Positions 1 to 6,618 of a stretch of 10,054 nt of DNA are shown here, piece after piece. The number at the start of each line of letters is the position of its first letter. Position 1 is the first letter of the stretch. The notes beneath the pieces were generated by a model, which was not told the origin of the DNA, searched no databases, and saw only the letters and a list, made by a program, of their open reading frames with translations. The DNA comes from Bauldia sp. (GTDB lineage: Bacteria; Pseudomonadota; Alphaproteobacteria; Rhizobiales; Kaistiaceae): positions 167-10,220 of the forward strand of contig JAGRKY010000308.1 in NCBI GenBank assembly GCA_020442095.1, written 5' to 3'. A program made the position numbers and the translations under genes.

Positions 1-121
1 CGCAGATCGCATGCTCGGTCGGGGTCGCCGCCTTGGCGCAATCGAACGATGCGGCGTGGGCGCCGGTCGTCGCGGCGGTGGCGAGCATGACCGCGAGGGT
101 GGTGGCGACGGGTTTCAGCAT
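1..121 (-). CDS. Secreted DUF1311/LprI-like protein, N-terminal part only
   Basis: The start codon is at 121-119, preceded by a good ribosome binding site (GGAGGAG about 8 bases upstream). The gene runs off the left edge, so only 40 codons are visible. Residues 1 to about 23 form a signal peptide: a Lys near the start, a hydrophobic Ala/Leu/Thr run, and an AHA cleavage site. The mature start, SFDCAKAATPTEHAIC, matches the opening of the DUF1311 (lysozyme inhibitor LprI N-terminal) family, in which two Cys about 13 residues apart and a Thr-x-x-Glu are conserved; here they are Cys27 and Cys40. The protein is therefore inferred to be periplasmic, with the Cys pair probably in disulfides. The family name is well supported. 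The biochemical role is not, because many DUF1311 proteins have no demonstrated lysozyme inhibition. Confidence 0.8.
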   Translation of the reverse strand, partial: MLKPVATTLAVMLATAATTGAHAASFDCAKAATPTEHAIC

Positions 122-205
122 GACGGGTCTCCTCCGCTTGGACCGAGGCTAGCAGACGCCCCGCGTGTGGCGAAGCGATGACATCGGGACATGCTGTCGA
201 AAGGG

Positions 206-679
206 TTATCGCTGCTTCCAGAAACCGCGGTGCCGGGCAACAAGCTCGTCCTCGATCTCGGGGAAGGGACCGTGAACTTCGATCTGCTTCTGCCCGGAGG
301 CGATGACAGTGCGCGAGGACAGACTCAGCGTTGGGTTGGCAGGATCGTTGCCGGCCAACGTGAGGAGCTTCGTCTCCTCGACGCCAAAGACCAGCCGGCC
401 GATGTTCGCCCAGTAAAGCGTGCCGGTGCACATCGCGCAGGGTTCGAAGGTCGAGACCATCGTGCAGGTCCAGAGAAATTCCGGCGAATAGGCCGCCGCG
501 GCGCGCCGCGCGATTTCGGCCTCGGCATGATGGACCGTATCGATATTGCCCTGGCGCATGAGGATCGCGTCATCGGGGCCGACCAGCACCGCGCCGAACG
601 GATGATGACCATGCGCGGCGGCCTCACCGGCAGCCGCATCCGCCGCACGCAGGTGAGCAATCATCCGGTCGCGATTCAT
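206..679 (-). CDS. Nucleoside deaminase (cytidine/deoxycytidylate deaminase superfamily, TadA/guanine deaminase-like)
   Basis: This is a 157-residue zinc hydrolase that probably deaminates a free base or nucleoside in the cytoplasm. The zinc-binding and catalytic signature is complete: His51-Ala-Glu53, where Glu53 is the proton shuttle, and Pro80-Cys81-Ala-Met-Cys84. The PFGAVLV strand near residue 27 and the C-terminal HRGFW are typical of COG0590 deaminases. I chose the ATG at 679 because GGGG lies about 9 bases upstream and the protein then has normal family length. The frame stays open to 829, but that extra N-terminus looks like non-coding translation. Substrate (guanine, cytosine, adenosine or other) cannot be decided from sequence alone. 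A tRNA adenosine deaminase role is less likely because the environment is not that of tadA. It lies downstream of an NTF2-like gene on the same strand, with about 107 bases between them. Confidence 0.85.
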   Translation of the reverse strand: MNRDRMIAHLRAADAAAGEAAAHGHHPFGAVLVGPDDAILMRQGNIDTVHHAEAEIARRAAAAYSPEFLWTCTMVSTFEPCAMCTGTLYWANIGRLVFGVEETKLLTLAGNDPANPTLSLSSRTVIASGQKQIEVHGPFPEIEDELVARHRGFWKQR

Positions 680-786
680 GTCACGCGTCCCCAACCGACA
701 TTCACCGATGCCGGCTTGCCGAGGCGATATTGTCGCGACGGACGGGACTCGGCAAGCCTGAACCGCGGGGCGCCCGGAAGACGTGG

Positions 787-1221
787 CTATTGCTCTTCCT
801 CGAAGGCGAGGTAGCGGATGATGCGCCACTTGCCGTCGGGCTCGCGGCGGAAGACATCCATACCGGGCTCGATGCTGGTGACGTTGAGCGGCGAGATGAA
901 CAGCGTCCAGGTCAGCCGCACGACGGCGAGGTCGCCCTCGACGATGACCTCGCGGATATCGAGCTCGTAGTGGAAGTCGTTGGCGGGATCGGCGATCGAC
1001 CGCTTGAGGAGGTCGCAGATCTCGTCATAGCTCCGCTCCGGCTGGCCGCGATAATTGGAGATCGCTTCCGCGGAAAACAGGTCGCAGACGGCGTCGGACC
1101 GGCCGGCGTTGAAGTCGTCGGTCCATTGCTCGAGGCGAGCGCGGATATCGTCGGCATCGCCGGCGAAAGCGGGCGTCGCGAGCGCGATCGCCGCGGCGAG
1201 GGCGAGGGCAACCCTAGCCAT
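787..1221 (-). CDS. Secreted NTF2-like (DUF4440/SnoaL-type) protein
   Basis: The protein has 144 residues. Residues 1-20 form a signal peptide (Arg3, a Val/Ala/Leu core, and a TPAFA cleavage site before GDAD). The mature part has the order of an NTF2/SnoaL-like cone fold: an N-terminal helix with WTDDFNAGRSDAVCDLFS (residues 33-50), a middle helix, then strands such as IREVIVEGDLAVVRLTWTL (89-107) and KWRIIRY near the end. Such proteins bind small molecules or act as isomerase-like enzymes; no specific activity can be assigned. The start ATG at 1221 overlaps the last 8 bases of the upstream MFS transporter gene, which suggests translational coupling. The same frame is open far upstream to 1602, but that part is antisense-like shadow inside the transporter gene. 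Export and operon position suggest a periplasmic partner of the transporter; this is inference. Confidence 0.8.
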   Translation of the reverse strand: MARVALALAAAIALATPAFAGDADDIRARLEQWTDDFNAGRSDAVCDLFSAEAISNYRGQPERSYDEICDLLKRSIADPANDFHYELDIREVIVEGDLAVVRLTWTLFISPLNVTSIEPGMDVFRREPDGKWRIIRYLAFEEEQ

Positions 1222-2653
1222 GGGCACGGTGGTAATGGACCATCTCCTCGAGGCGCTCGCGGTCGAAGCTGCCGCCGACGAAGAAGAGGACGACGAGCAG
1301 GCCGGCAATCGCCAGGCAGCCGTCGATGAAGAAGGCGTTTGAGATACCGTCGGCGAGGACCGGGTTGCCGACGACGACGGCGGTGTTGAGGCCGAGGCCG
1401 ATCGAGCCGCCGGCGATCTGGGCCATGTAGACGATGGCGCCGGCGAGGCTCGACCGCGACTTGTCGAGGGCGGTGATTCCGGCGGTGGTGATCGAGGAAT
1501 AGAACAGCCCGACGCCGATGCCGAGCACCGCCATGCCGGGGACCAGCTCGGTGAAGGGCGAGGTCTCGGCGATGCGCGACAGGAGGAACATGCCGGCGGC
1601 AAGGGCTGCGGCGCCGGCGGAAACGACGATTTTCGGACCGAGCCGGTTGTAGAGCGGCCCGGCGATGAAGGAGGTCAGGGCGAAGACGCCCATCATCGGC
1701 AGGAGGCCGGCGCCGGCCTGAATCGCCGAATAGTCAAGCCGCTTCATCATGAACTGGGGGAGATAGAGGAGGGCGGAGAAAAACAGCGCCGACATCAAGA
1801 GGGTGGCGAGCGCCGCGGCGGCGAATTCGCGATTGTCGAGGACATCCCGCGGCACCAGCGCATGGGCGCCGGCGCGATGCTCGACCAGGGCGAAGCCGAC
1901 GAGGGCAAGGACCGCGACGACGAAGAGGCCGATGATCCGCACGTCGAGCCAGCCGACATCGGTGCCTTCGTCGAGGGCGAGCAGCAGCGCGATCAGCCCG
2001 GCGGAGAGGACCAGGATGCCGCCATAGTCGATCTTGCGTTCGCCGGCATCGGTCTTGTCCGCGGCGATCACCCGCCAGGTGACGAAGATGCCGAAGATGG
2101 CGATCGGCAGGTTGAGGAAGAAGATGCCGCGCCAGCTCAGCGTATCGGTGAGGGTGCCGCCGATCAGCGGGCCGACGGCATTGCCGAAACCGGCCGCGCC
2201 CATGATGGTGCCGCCGGCAAGCCCTTTCTTGCTCTCCGGCAGCAGGCCGTAGGTCATGCCGAGGACGGCCGGCCACATCATCGCGCCGCCCACCCCCATG
2301 ACGAAGCGGGCGGCGAGCAGGATCCAGACATTCGGGGCGAAGCCGCCCAGCGTCGAGGCGATGGCGAAGATGACCGAGCCGATGAAGAAGATGCGGCGGC
2401 GGCCGAACATGTCGGCGAGCCGCCCGCCCGTGACGATGAGGACGCCGAAGACCATGGCATAGCCGTTGATGACCCATTGGGCCGTCGTCAGGTCGATGCC
2501 GAAGTCCTTCTCGATGGCGGGAATGGCGACCGACAGGGCGGTGAAGTCGTTGGCGATGACGAAGACGCCGACCGCCATCGCGGCGAGACCGAGCATCTCG
2601 GCCTTGCCGAAGCGTTCGCCGCCCTGCTTTTCCGCCTGCGCCTCGTCAGCCAT
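1214..2653 (-). CDS. MFS drug-type exporter, DHA2 family (14 TM)
   Basis: This is a 479-residue inner-membrane proton-coupled transporter. MFS motif A is clear (GGRLADMFGRRR, residues 76-87). The antiporter motif C region is GAAGFGNAVGPLIGG (152-166), followed by WRGIFFLNLP (174-183), which is highly typical of DHA2 (EmrB/QacA-like) proteins. Length and the number of hydrophobic stretches fit 14 membrane segments. The ATG at 2653 has GGGAGG at the right distance. The frame is open further upstream to 3505, but that part lies antisense-like inside the lysR gene and is not used. The gene sits about 83 bases downstream of a GcvA-type LysR regulator on the same strand and overlaps the next gene by 8 bases, so the three are probably co-transcribed. 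The substrate is unknown; DHA2 members export drugs, dyes or metabolites. No EmrA-type membrane fusion partner is visible. Confidence 0.92.
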   Translation of the reverse strand: MADEAQAEKQGGERFGKAEMLGLAAMAVGVFVIANDFTALSVAIPAIEKDFGIDLTTAQWVINGYAMVFGVLIVTGGRLADMFGRRRIFFIGSVIFAIASTLGGFAPNVWILLAARFVMGVGGAMMWPAVLGMTYGLLPESKKGLAGGTIMGAAGFGNAVGPLIGGTLTDTLSWRGIFFLNLPIAIFGIFVTWRVIAADKTDAGERKIDYGGILVLSAGLIALLLALDEGTDVGWLDVRIIGLFVVAVLALVGFALVEHRAGAHALVPRDVLDNREFAAAALATLLMSALFFSALLYLPQFMMKRLDYSAIQAGAGLLPMMGVFALTSFIAGPLYNRLGPKIVVSAGAAALAAGMFLLSRIAETSPFTELVPGMAVLGIGVGLFYSSITTAGITALDKSRSSLAGAIVYMAQIAGGSIGLGLNTAVVVGNPVLADGISNAFFIDGCLAIAGLLVVLFFVGGSFDRERLEEMVHYHRAHG

Positions 2654-2736
2654 GGTCCGCCTCCCGACAGCTTCGCGCGAGTCCCAGAAGGCTAGTGTGG
2701 CATAGAGCGCGCGGCGGTGCATCCTTGGCGCCCGGG

Positions 2737-3636
2737 TCACTCCCCGAAAGCGGCGGCCGTCGCGGCGATCTCGGCTTTGATCCATTTGCGGAAGTCGCGG
2801 ACCTTGGCGGGCTCGCGGCGGGTCGCGGAGGTGATCAGCCAGTAGGCGAGGCCGGTCGCGGCGCGGTCGGGGAAGGGGGCGACGAGCTGCCCGACCGAGA
2901 GCGCGTAATGGGCGAGCGTCTGCCAGGCGAGCATCACCCCTTGTCCGGCGATGGCGGCATCGAGGGCGAGGGCCGCGTCGGTGAAGGTGTTGCCCTCCTT
3001 CAGGTCCTTCTCGTCGAGGCCGTGGGGCTTCAGCCAGATGTCCCAGCTGATGTTGGAATTGGCGTCGCGGACGATCGGCAGCGCGAGGAGGTCGCGCGGC
3101 TTGCGAATGCGCGCGGCGAGGTCCGGGGCGCAGACCGGGAAGACCTCCTGCGGTAGCAGGAAGTCGGATGCGACGCCCGGCCAGTCGCCCTTGCCGACGC
3201 GAAGCGCGATGTCGATGTCCGAGGCGTCCGGGTCGACCATCGCCACCGAGGCATCGAGGCGGACCTGGATGTCGGGATGGCGGCGCTGGTAGTCGGCGAG
3301 CCGGGGGACCAGCCACTTGGAGGCGAGCACCGGGGCGACCGAGATGGTGAGGATCGAATCCGAATGGCGATGGGCGAGGCCGACCGCGCCATCGAGAATC
3401 CGGAAGCCGCTGGTCAACTGGCCGAGCAGCTCGCGGCCGAAGGCGGTCGGCACGACGCCGCGGCTGGTGCGGTCGAAGACCGATCGGCCGAGCTGCGCCT
3501 CGCACTTGAGGAGCTGCTGGCTGACCGCACCGGTCGAGACGCCGAACTCCTCGGCGGCGGCGCGCAACGAGCCGAGCCGGCCGACGGCTTCAATGGCGCG
3601 GAGGCCGTTGAGATGAACGCGGTTCAGGTTTTTCAT
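2737..3636 (-). CDS. LysR-family transcriptional regulator (GcvA-type)
   Basis: This is a 299-residue DNA-binding regulator. The N-terminal winged helix covers about residues 8-67, with the recognition helix in STGAVSQQLLK (34-44). The effector domain follows, with GcvA-like landmarks: ASKWLVPRL (105-113), HPDIQVRL (120-127), DIDIALRVGKGDWPG (140-154) and PVCAP (167-171). The start at 3636 is the only reasonable one, since the HTH begins eight residues later. It lacks a clear Shine-Dalgarno sequence, because the AT-rich palindrome ATATAGATTTTCTATAT covers the start codon. This suggests weak or leaderless translation and self-repression. It probably controls the downstream MFS exporter and the NTF2-like gene on the same strand, and perhaps the small gene divergent from it; the inducer is unknown. 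LysR proteins of the GcvA group control many pathways, so no gene symbol is given. Confidence 0.93.
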   Translation of the reverse strand: MKNLNRVHLNGLRAIEAVGRLGSLRAAAEEFGVSTGAVSQQLLKCEAQLGRSVFDRTSRGVVPTAFGRELLGQLTSGFRILDGAVGLAHRHSDSILTISVAPVLASKWLVPRLADYQRRHPDIQVRLDASVAMVDPDASDIDIALRVGKGDWPGVASDFLLPQEVFPVCAPDLAARIRKPRDLLALPIVRDANSNISWDIWLKPHGLDEKDLKEGNTFTDAALALDAAIAGQGVMLAWQTLAHYALSVGQLVAPFPDRAATGLAYWLITSATRREPAKVRDFRKWIKAEIAATAAAFGE

Positions 3637-3651
3637 ATAGATTTTCTATAT
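3635..3651. promoter_or_regulatory. Palindromic LysR-box candidate overlapping the lysR start codon
   Basis: ATATAGA-TTT-TCTATAT is a perfect inverted repeat with 7-base arms and a 3-base spacer. It contains T (3636) and A (3648) separated by 11 bases, the T-N11-A form of LysR-type boxes. It is an AT-only island in very GC-rich DNA, between the regulator and the divergent small gene. Because it includes the first two bases of the regulator's ATG (3634-3636), protein bound here would block transcription or translation start of lysR. Binding itself is inferred. Confidence 0.6.
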
Positions 3652-3702
3652 CATTGGCGACGTAAGGTCGATTGAATAGTCGGGAAGAATGGCGAATTTC
3701 AG

Positions 3703-3720
3703 CCGGGTATTCGAACCCGG
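3703..3720 (+). promoter_or_regulatory. Stem-loop abutting the ribosome binding site of the small gene
   Basis: CCGGGT-ATTCGA-ACCCGG is a perfect 6-bp GC-rich hairpin. Its right arm provides the first two G residues of the GGAG ribosome binding site (3719-3722) for the ATG at 3731. If transcribed, the hairpin would partly hide the site and could modulate translation. The regulation is inference; the repeat is directly visible. Confidence 0.4.
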
Positions 3721-3730
3721 AGAAAATGCT

Positions 3731-3925
3731 ATGTTCACGATTAACTTGAATCGGTGGATCGGGCGCAGCACACGGTCGCGGCGGCCGCAGCCGATCAGCG
3801 ACGAAGCGCGCTGGGCGGAGGATCCGCTCTCGCACCCGGTGCTGAAGGCGATGAACGCCCGCGAGCTGGCGGACATTCCCTTCCCACGGATGCGGGCGGA
3901 ACAAAGGTCCGCGCGCCGGTCCTGA
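3731..3925 (+). CDS. Small basic hypothetical protein divergent from lysR
   Basis: The protein has 64 residues, is rich in Arg and has no signal peptide or clear membrane segment. The ATG at 3731 is chosen because GGAG ends 8 bases upstream. An in-frame ATG at 3689 has no good site and would add 14 residues spanning a hairpin. After a short start (MFTINLNRWIGR) comes an Arg-rich stretch. The C-terminal half, HPVLKAMNARELADIPFPR (residues 35-53), resembles in rhythm the short C-terminal segment of DUF1127-type small proteins (reLaDiG-R), which are common in alphaproteobacteria and linked to RNA turnover or phosphate and carbon regulation. The resemblance is weak, so the family is not claimed. 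Location opposite a GcvA-type regulator, with a LysR-box candidate between them, suggests it may be a target of that regulator. It converges with the broken SLATT gene, 27 bases apart. Confidence 0.6.
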   Translation: MFTINLNRWIGRSTRSRRPQPISDEARWAEDPLSHPVLKAMNARELADIPFPRMRAEQRSARRS

Positions 3926-3952
3926 TGCCGTGGGCGGGGCGATGCCCGAGGG

Positions 3953-4829
3953 TCAGTGGCCGCCCTGCTGCTTTGCCACCCACTGGTGGTTTTCGCGGGC
4001 GAAGGTGGTCTCGGCGTCGTCGACCAGACGGGCGAAGGCTTCCTCCGTCCCGGTCTCCTCGAGCTGGCCGAGCATCAGTCCGGTCTCGTAGGCGGCGATG
4101 GTGTAGCTCGCTGCGAGCTGGTTGTACTTGTTGGCCTGCATCCAGCCGAGGATCGACGATGCGATGATGATCAGCGGCTCGATGGCGATGCGGTCGAGCT
4201 CGTGGTGGTAGACGATCTTGAGCAGCGCCACGACGAAGCCGATGAGGAGCACGATGATGCAGGCGGTGACCCAGGCGAGGCCCGCCCGGCGGTTGCCGGC
4301 TGCCTTATGCGCGTACCAGTCCACCTGATCGCCGAGCCGGTTGTCGCGATAATAGTCGCGGCGGGTAGACGAGGTCGCCGGCGCGAATCTCGTCCATCTC
4401 CGCGGTGATCGCCTCGGCTGCCGGGCCTGCCGCCGGCGACATGGGCGCCGAGATCGTGCTGGCCGGTCATGGTGGTCCTGCAGGTAGTCGCGAAAGCTGG
4501 CGCGCGCCTTGTCATTATCCTCGAAGGGTTCCGCCGCGCATCGCGTAGCGCCAGGCGTAGGACTTCACCTGTTCGGCGATCGCCCGGGTGAGACCCCAGG
4601 CCTGCTCGGGCTTGCGGATCGTCCGGTAGGAGAGGAAGCCGATCGCGACGACGAAGATGACGGCGTAGGCGACGTGGAGGAGCCGGTCGGCCTCGGGGAT
4701 CAGCAGAAAGGCGGAGGCGAGGATGAGCAGGATATACTCGCCCGCGATCAACGCCAGGAAGAGGCGATGGAAACGGGCTGCCGCCTTGTCGGCGGAATGA
4801 TACAAGGCTGGATAGGTCATCTCCGGCAT
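3953..4829 (-). pseudogene. SLATT/DUF4231-like four-TM membrane protein gene, frame-disrupted
   Basis: The product would have about 290 residues in two halves, each with two membrane helices, matching SLATT_3 plus SLATT_1 tandem proteins. These are a predicted membrane-effector family often seen near nucleotide-signalling defence genes. The N-terminal half is read from 4829 (GGGGA upstream): YPALYHSADKAAARF, two helices (about residues 24-68), then KPEQAW and SYAWRYAMRGG. That frame stops at 4517-4515. The protein continues in a second frame from about 4525 (FEDNDKARASFRDYLQ). From about 4466 to 4365 the plausible protein (ISAPMSPAAGPAAEAITAEM) is in the first frame again. It then returns to the second frame (RRDYYRDNRLGDQVDWYAHKAAGNRRAGLAW, from about 4363) to a stop at 3953, with helices near AWVTACIIVLLIGFVVALL and EPLIIIASSILGW. 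So there is one uncompensated indel and one compensating pair; two lie beside C runs. Well-preserved residues mean either recent decay or sequencing errors. Confidence 0.7.
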
Positions 4830-4873
4830 GACCGTGGTTCCCCGTCTTTCGGTCGCATAAGAACAAGCGCGGT

Positions 4874-4882
4874 CTTATAGCA
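4874..4882 (-). promoter_or_regulatory. Extended -10 promoter candidate for the SLATT-like gene
   Basis: On the minus strand the sequence reads TGCTATAAG, that is TGn followed by TATAAG, close to an extended -10 element. It lies about 45 bases upstream of the ATG at 4829, giving a leader of about 38 bases. No convincing -35 is present (TCGCCG at 17 bases), as expected for an extended -10 promoter. Prediction from motif only. Confidence 0.4.
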
Positions 4883-4958
4883 AAGGCGGACGGGCACGGC
4901 GACGCCCGGAGCGACCGAATTCGACCGGTTTTTGCGAGGGCAGGGGAGACAGCAAGGA

Positions 4959-5744
4959 ATGATCCGGGTTGGCATCGGCGGGTGGACCTTCGCGCCCTGG
5001 CGCGGGGCTTTCTATCCGGAAGGCCTGAAGCATGCCGACGAACTGCGCTATGCCGGCGAGCACCTGACGACGATCGAGATCAACGGCACCTTCTACCGGA
5101 CCCAATCAGCCAAGAGCTTCGCCAAGTGGCGCGAGGAGACGCCGGACGGCTTCGTCTTCTCGCTCAAGGGGCACCGCGCCGTGGTCAACAAGAAGGTGCT
5201 GGCGGAGGCCGGCGAGGGGATCGACTGGTTCCTCGGCTCGGGGTTGCTGGAGCTCGGCGACAAGCTCGGGCCGATCCTCTGGCAGTTCGCGCCGTTCAAG
5301 AAATTCGACGCCGACGACTTCGGCGCGTTCCTAGCGCTGTTGCCGGAGGAGAGGGGCGGGGTGAGGCTCCGCCACGTCGTCGAGGTCCGGCACGAGAGCT
5401 TCCTCGCGCCCGAATGCGTCGATCTGCTCCGCAAGCACGGGGTGGCGGTGGTCTATGCGGAATCGGAGGACTATCCGGCGATCGCCGACCTCACGGCGGA
5501 CTTCGTCTATGCGCGGCTGCAGCGAACCGAGGAGACGGAGCCGACGGGCTATCCGCCGGCGGCGCTCGACCGCTTCGCCGATATGGCGAAGACCTGGTCG
5601 GACGGCGGAAGCCCGAAGGGCCTGCCGACTTTCGGCAAGGCGGCGGCGAAGAAGGCGCCACGCGACGTCTTCGTCTACATGATCTCCGGCGCCAAGGTGC
5701 GCAACCCGGCAGCCGCGATGGCGCTGATCGACCGGGTGTCGTGA
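4959..5744 (+). CDS. DUF72 (YecE-family) TIM-barrel protein
   Basis: The protein has 261 residues, a normal length for the family. DUF72 landmarks are clear and in order: GIGGWTFAPWRGAFYP (residues 5-20), TTIEINGTFYRTQS (37-50), the PDGFVFSLKGHRAV segment (62-75), LGPILWQFAPFKKF (103-116), VEVRHESF (141-148), AVVYAESEDYP (163-173) and FVYMISGAKVRNPAAA (238-253). The family forms a TIM barrel related to the xylose isomerase/AP endonuclease-like group; its cellular function is not known, and no metal-binding set could be confirmed by eye. I chose ATG 4959 (AAGGA just upstream and GGGGAG 10 bases upstream) because the family's N-terminal strand begins two residues later; an upstream TTG at 4932 would add nine non-homologous residues. 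It is divergent from the SLATT-like gene and convergent with the Tat-signal gene, 19 bases apart. Confidence 0.93.
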   Translation: MIRVGIGGWTFAPWRGAFYPEGLKHADELRYAGEHLTTIEINGTFYRTQSAKSFAKWREETPDGFVFSLKGHRAVVNKKVLAEAGEGIDWFLGSGLLELGDKLGPILWQFAPFKKFDADDFGAFLALLPEERGGVRLRHVVEVRHESFLAPECVDLLRKHGVAVVYAESEDYPAIADLTADFVYARLQRTEETEPTGYPPAALDRFADMAKTWSDGGSPKGLPTFGKAAAKKAPRDVFVYMISGAKVRNPAAAMALIDRVS

Positions 5745-5755
5745 GCCGGGTCGCG

Positions 5756-5775
5756 GCGTCGGTTCAGAGCGACGC
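5756..5775. terminator. Weak stem-loop between convergent genes
   Basis: GCGTCG (5756-5761) and CGACGC (5770-5775) form a perfect 6-bp stem with an 8-base loop. It spans the stop codon of the minus-strand gene, 12 bases after the stop of the DUF72 gene. There is no T run on either side, so intrinsic termination is uncertain. Confidence 0.3.
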
Positions 5776-6618
5776 AAACTTGGTATAGCCGTCGGGCAGG
5801 GGCCTGCCGGTCCGCGCCGCCTCGTCCTCGATTGCCCGGAGGAGATTGAGCAGGGTCTCTTCGAAATCCGGCAACGTTTCGCCCTCGGCCATTGCCAGCC
5901 TTTCGAGACCGATTCCGCCTATCTGGTCCCCTTCGCCTTCAAGCGGGATGCCGATCTCGGCAATCTCGATGAAGCCCTCGGGAGGATAGGCGGTCGGCGT
6001 TCCGGGTACGGTGTCGGGCTGGGGATAATAGATCCCGACGGTATGGAAGCTTGGTTTCAAAGGATGATCCGCCGGGGCGAAGACGCCAGAGCCGTCGCCG
6101 GCCGCGAGCGCCTCATCCAGCGAGCGCTCGTAGAAGGTGCCGGAGGCGAGTGCGTCGATGCGCTCGATATACGGGCGGAAATGTTCGGTGGAGACGTAGT
6201 GTATCCGCTCCGGATCCAGGCCGCGCCGACCGGCGAGGAAGTCCACGACATCGGCGAGCAATGAGCCGTCGGATTCACCCGGTTTGTTCAGGCCGATGAT
6301 GTTGAAGCCGGCGAGCACGCCGGCGCGGTTGCGTTCGGCAATGTCCGAAACCCGGGCGACCGGCTGGATGATCAGTTCCGGCGCGACAGCCGGTTCGGGA
6401 CGCATTTCGTCGTAGCGGAGGCCGCCGTTGATGTCGTTGCCGGTGATCAGGCTGAGCGGCGGGACCTGACTGTAACCGTGCTGGCCGAAGAAGTTGACCG
6501 CGTCATCGACGATTGCATCGATCGGACCTGGGGCGCCGAAGGTGCCGCGTCCGCCGATCAACAGTCCCGCCGCTCCGGTCGCCGTGAGTTGCAGCAAGCG
6601 CCTGCGATCGAGTGTCAT
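5764..6618 (-). CDS. Tat-signal exported protein with an alanyl-tRNA-synthetase-like core
   Basis: The protein has 284 residues; ATG 6618 follows a strong GAGGAGGT site. The N-terminus has a twin-arginine motif (DRRRLLQ, residues 4-10), a hydrophobic stretch (LTATGAAGLLIGG) and a possible cleavage site near residue 28, so export by Tat or anchoring is predicted. The rest resembles, by eye, the class II catalytic core of alanyl-tRNA synthetase. FFGQHGYSQVPPLSLI (43-58) resembles the motif 1 region. IIQPVARVSDI (83-93) and LAGFNIIG (102-109) resemble the motif 2 region. GLDPERIHYV (133-142) matches GLdperLyvT of AlaRS. GFIEIAEIGIPLEG (215-228) matches the EIWNLVF region, and GGIGLERLAM (234-243) matches motif 3 (TGMGLER), including its Arg240. 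The usual HHTFFEM residues and all tRNA-binding and editing domains are absent. The similarity is inferred from memory of AlaRS, not computed; aminoacylation is unlikely. Function unknown. Confidence 0.8.
   Translation of the reverse strand: MTLDRRRLLQLTATGAAGLLIGGRGTFGAPGPIDAIVDDAVNFFGQHGYSQVPPLSLITGNDINGGLRYDEMRPEPAVAPELIIQPVARVSDIAERNRAGVLAGFNIIGLNKPGESDGSLLADVVDFLAGRRGLDPERIHYVSTEHFRPYIERIDALASGTFYERSLDEALAAGDGSGVFAPADHPLKPSFHTVGIYYPQPDTVPGTPTAYPPEGFIEIAEIGIPLEGEGDQIGGIGLERLAMAEGETLPDFEETLLNLLRAIEDEAARTGRPLPDGYTKFASL

Noticed and set aside
680..829. N-terminal extension of the deaminase
   Set aside because: It overlaps the end of the NTF2-like gene, adds residues not typical of the family, and the ATG at 679 has a good ribosome binding site.
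730..1329. Plus-strand open frame of about 200 codons
   Set aside because: It lies antisense to the NTF2-like gene and the end of the transporter. It has no ribosome binding site or recognisable motif.
1222..1602. Upstream extension of the NTF2-like gene
   Set aside because: The extension is an out-of-frame reading of the transporter gene, low in protein character. The signal peptide starting at 1221 gives the true start.
1862..3156. Long open frames on the plus strand across the MFS and LysR genes
   Set aside because: They are antisense to clearly recognised genes, rich in Asp, Glu, Gly and Arg as expected for GC-rich shadows, and show no domain.
3703..3721. tRNA T-arm-like sequence (GTATTCGAACCC)
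   Set aside because: TTCGAA resembles a T-loop, but the flanking bases do not form a 5-bp T-stem in the right register and no acceptor, D or anticodon arms are present.
4515..4530. Programmed ribosomal frameshift in the SLATT-like gene
   Set aside because: No classical slippery heptamer or downstream structure was seen, and a further compensating pair of frame changes downstream fits indels or read errors better.
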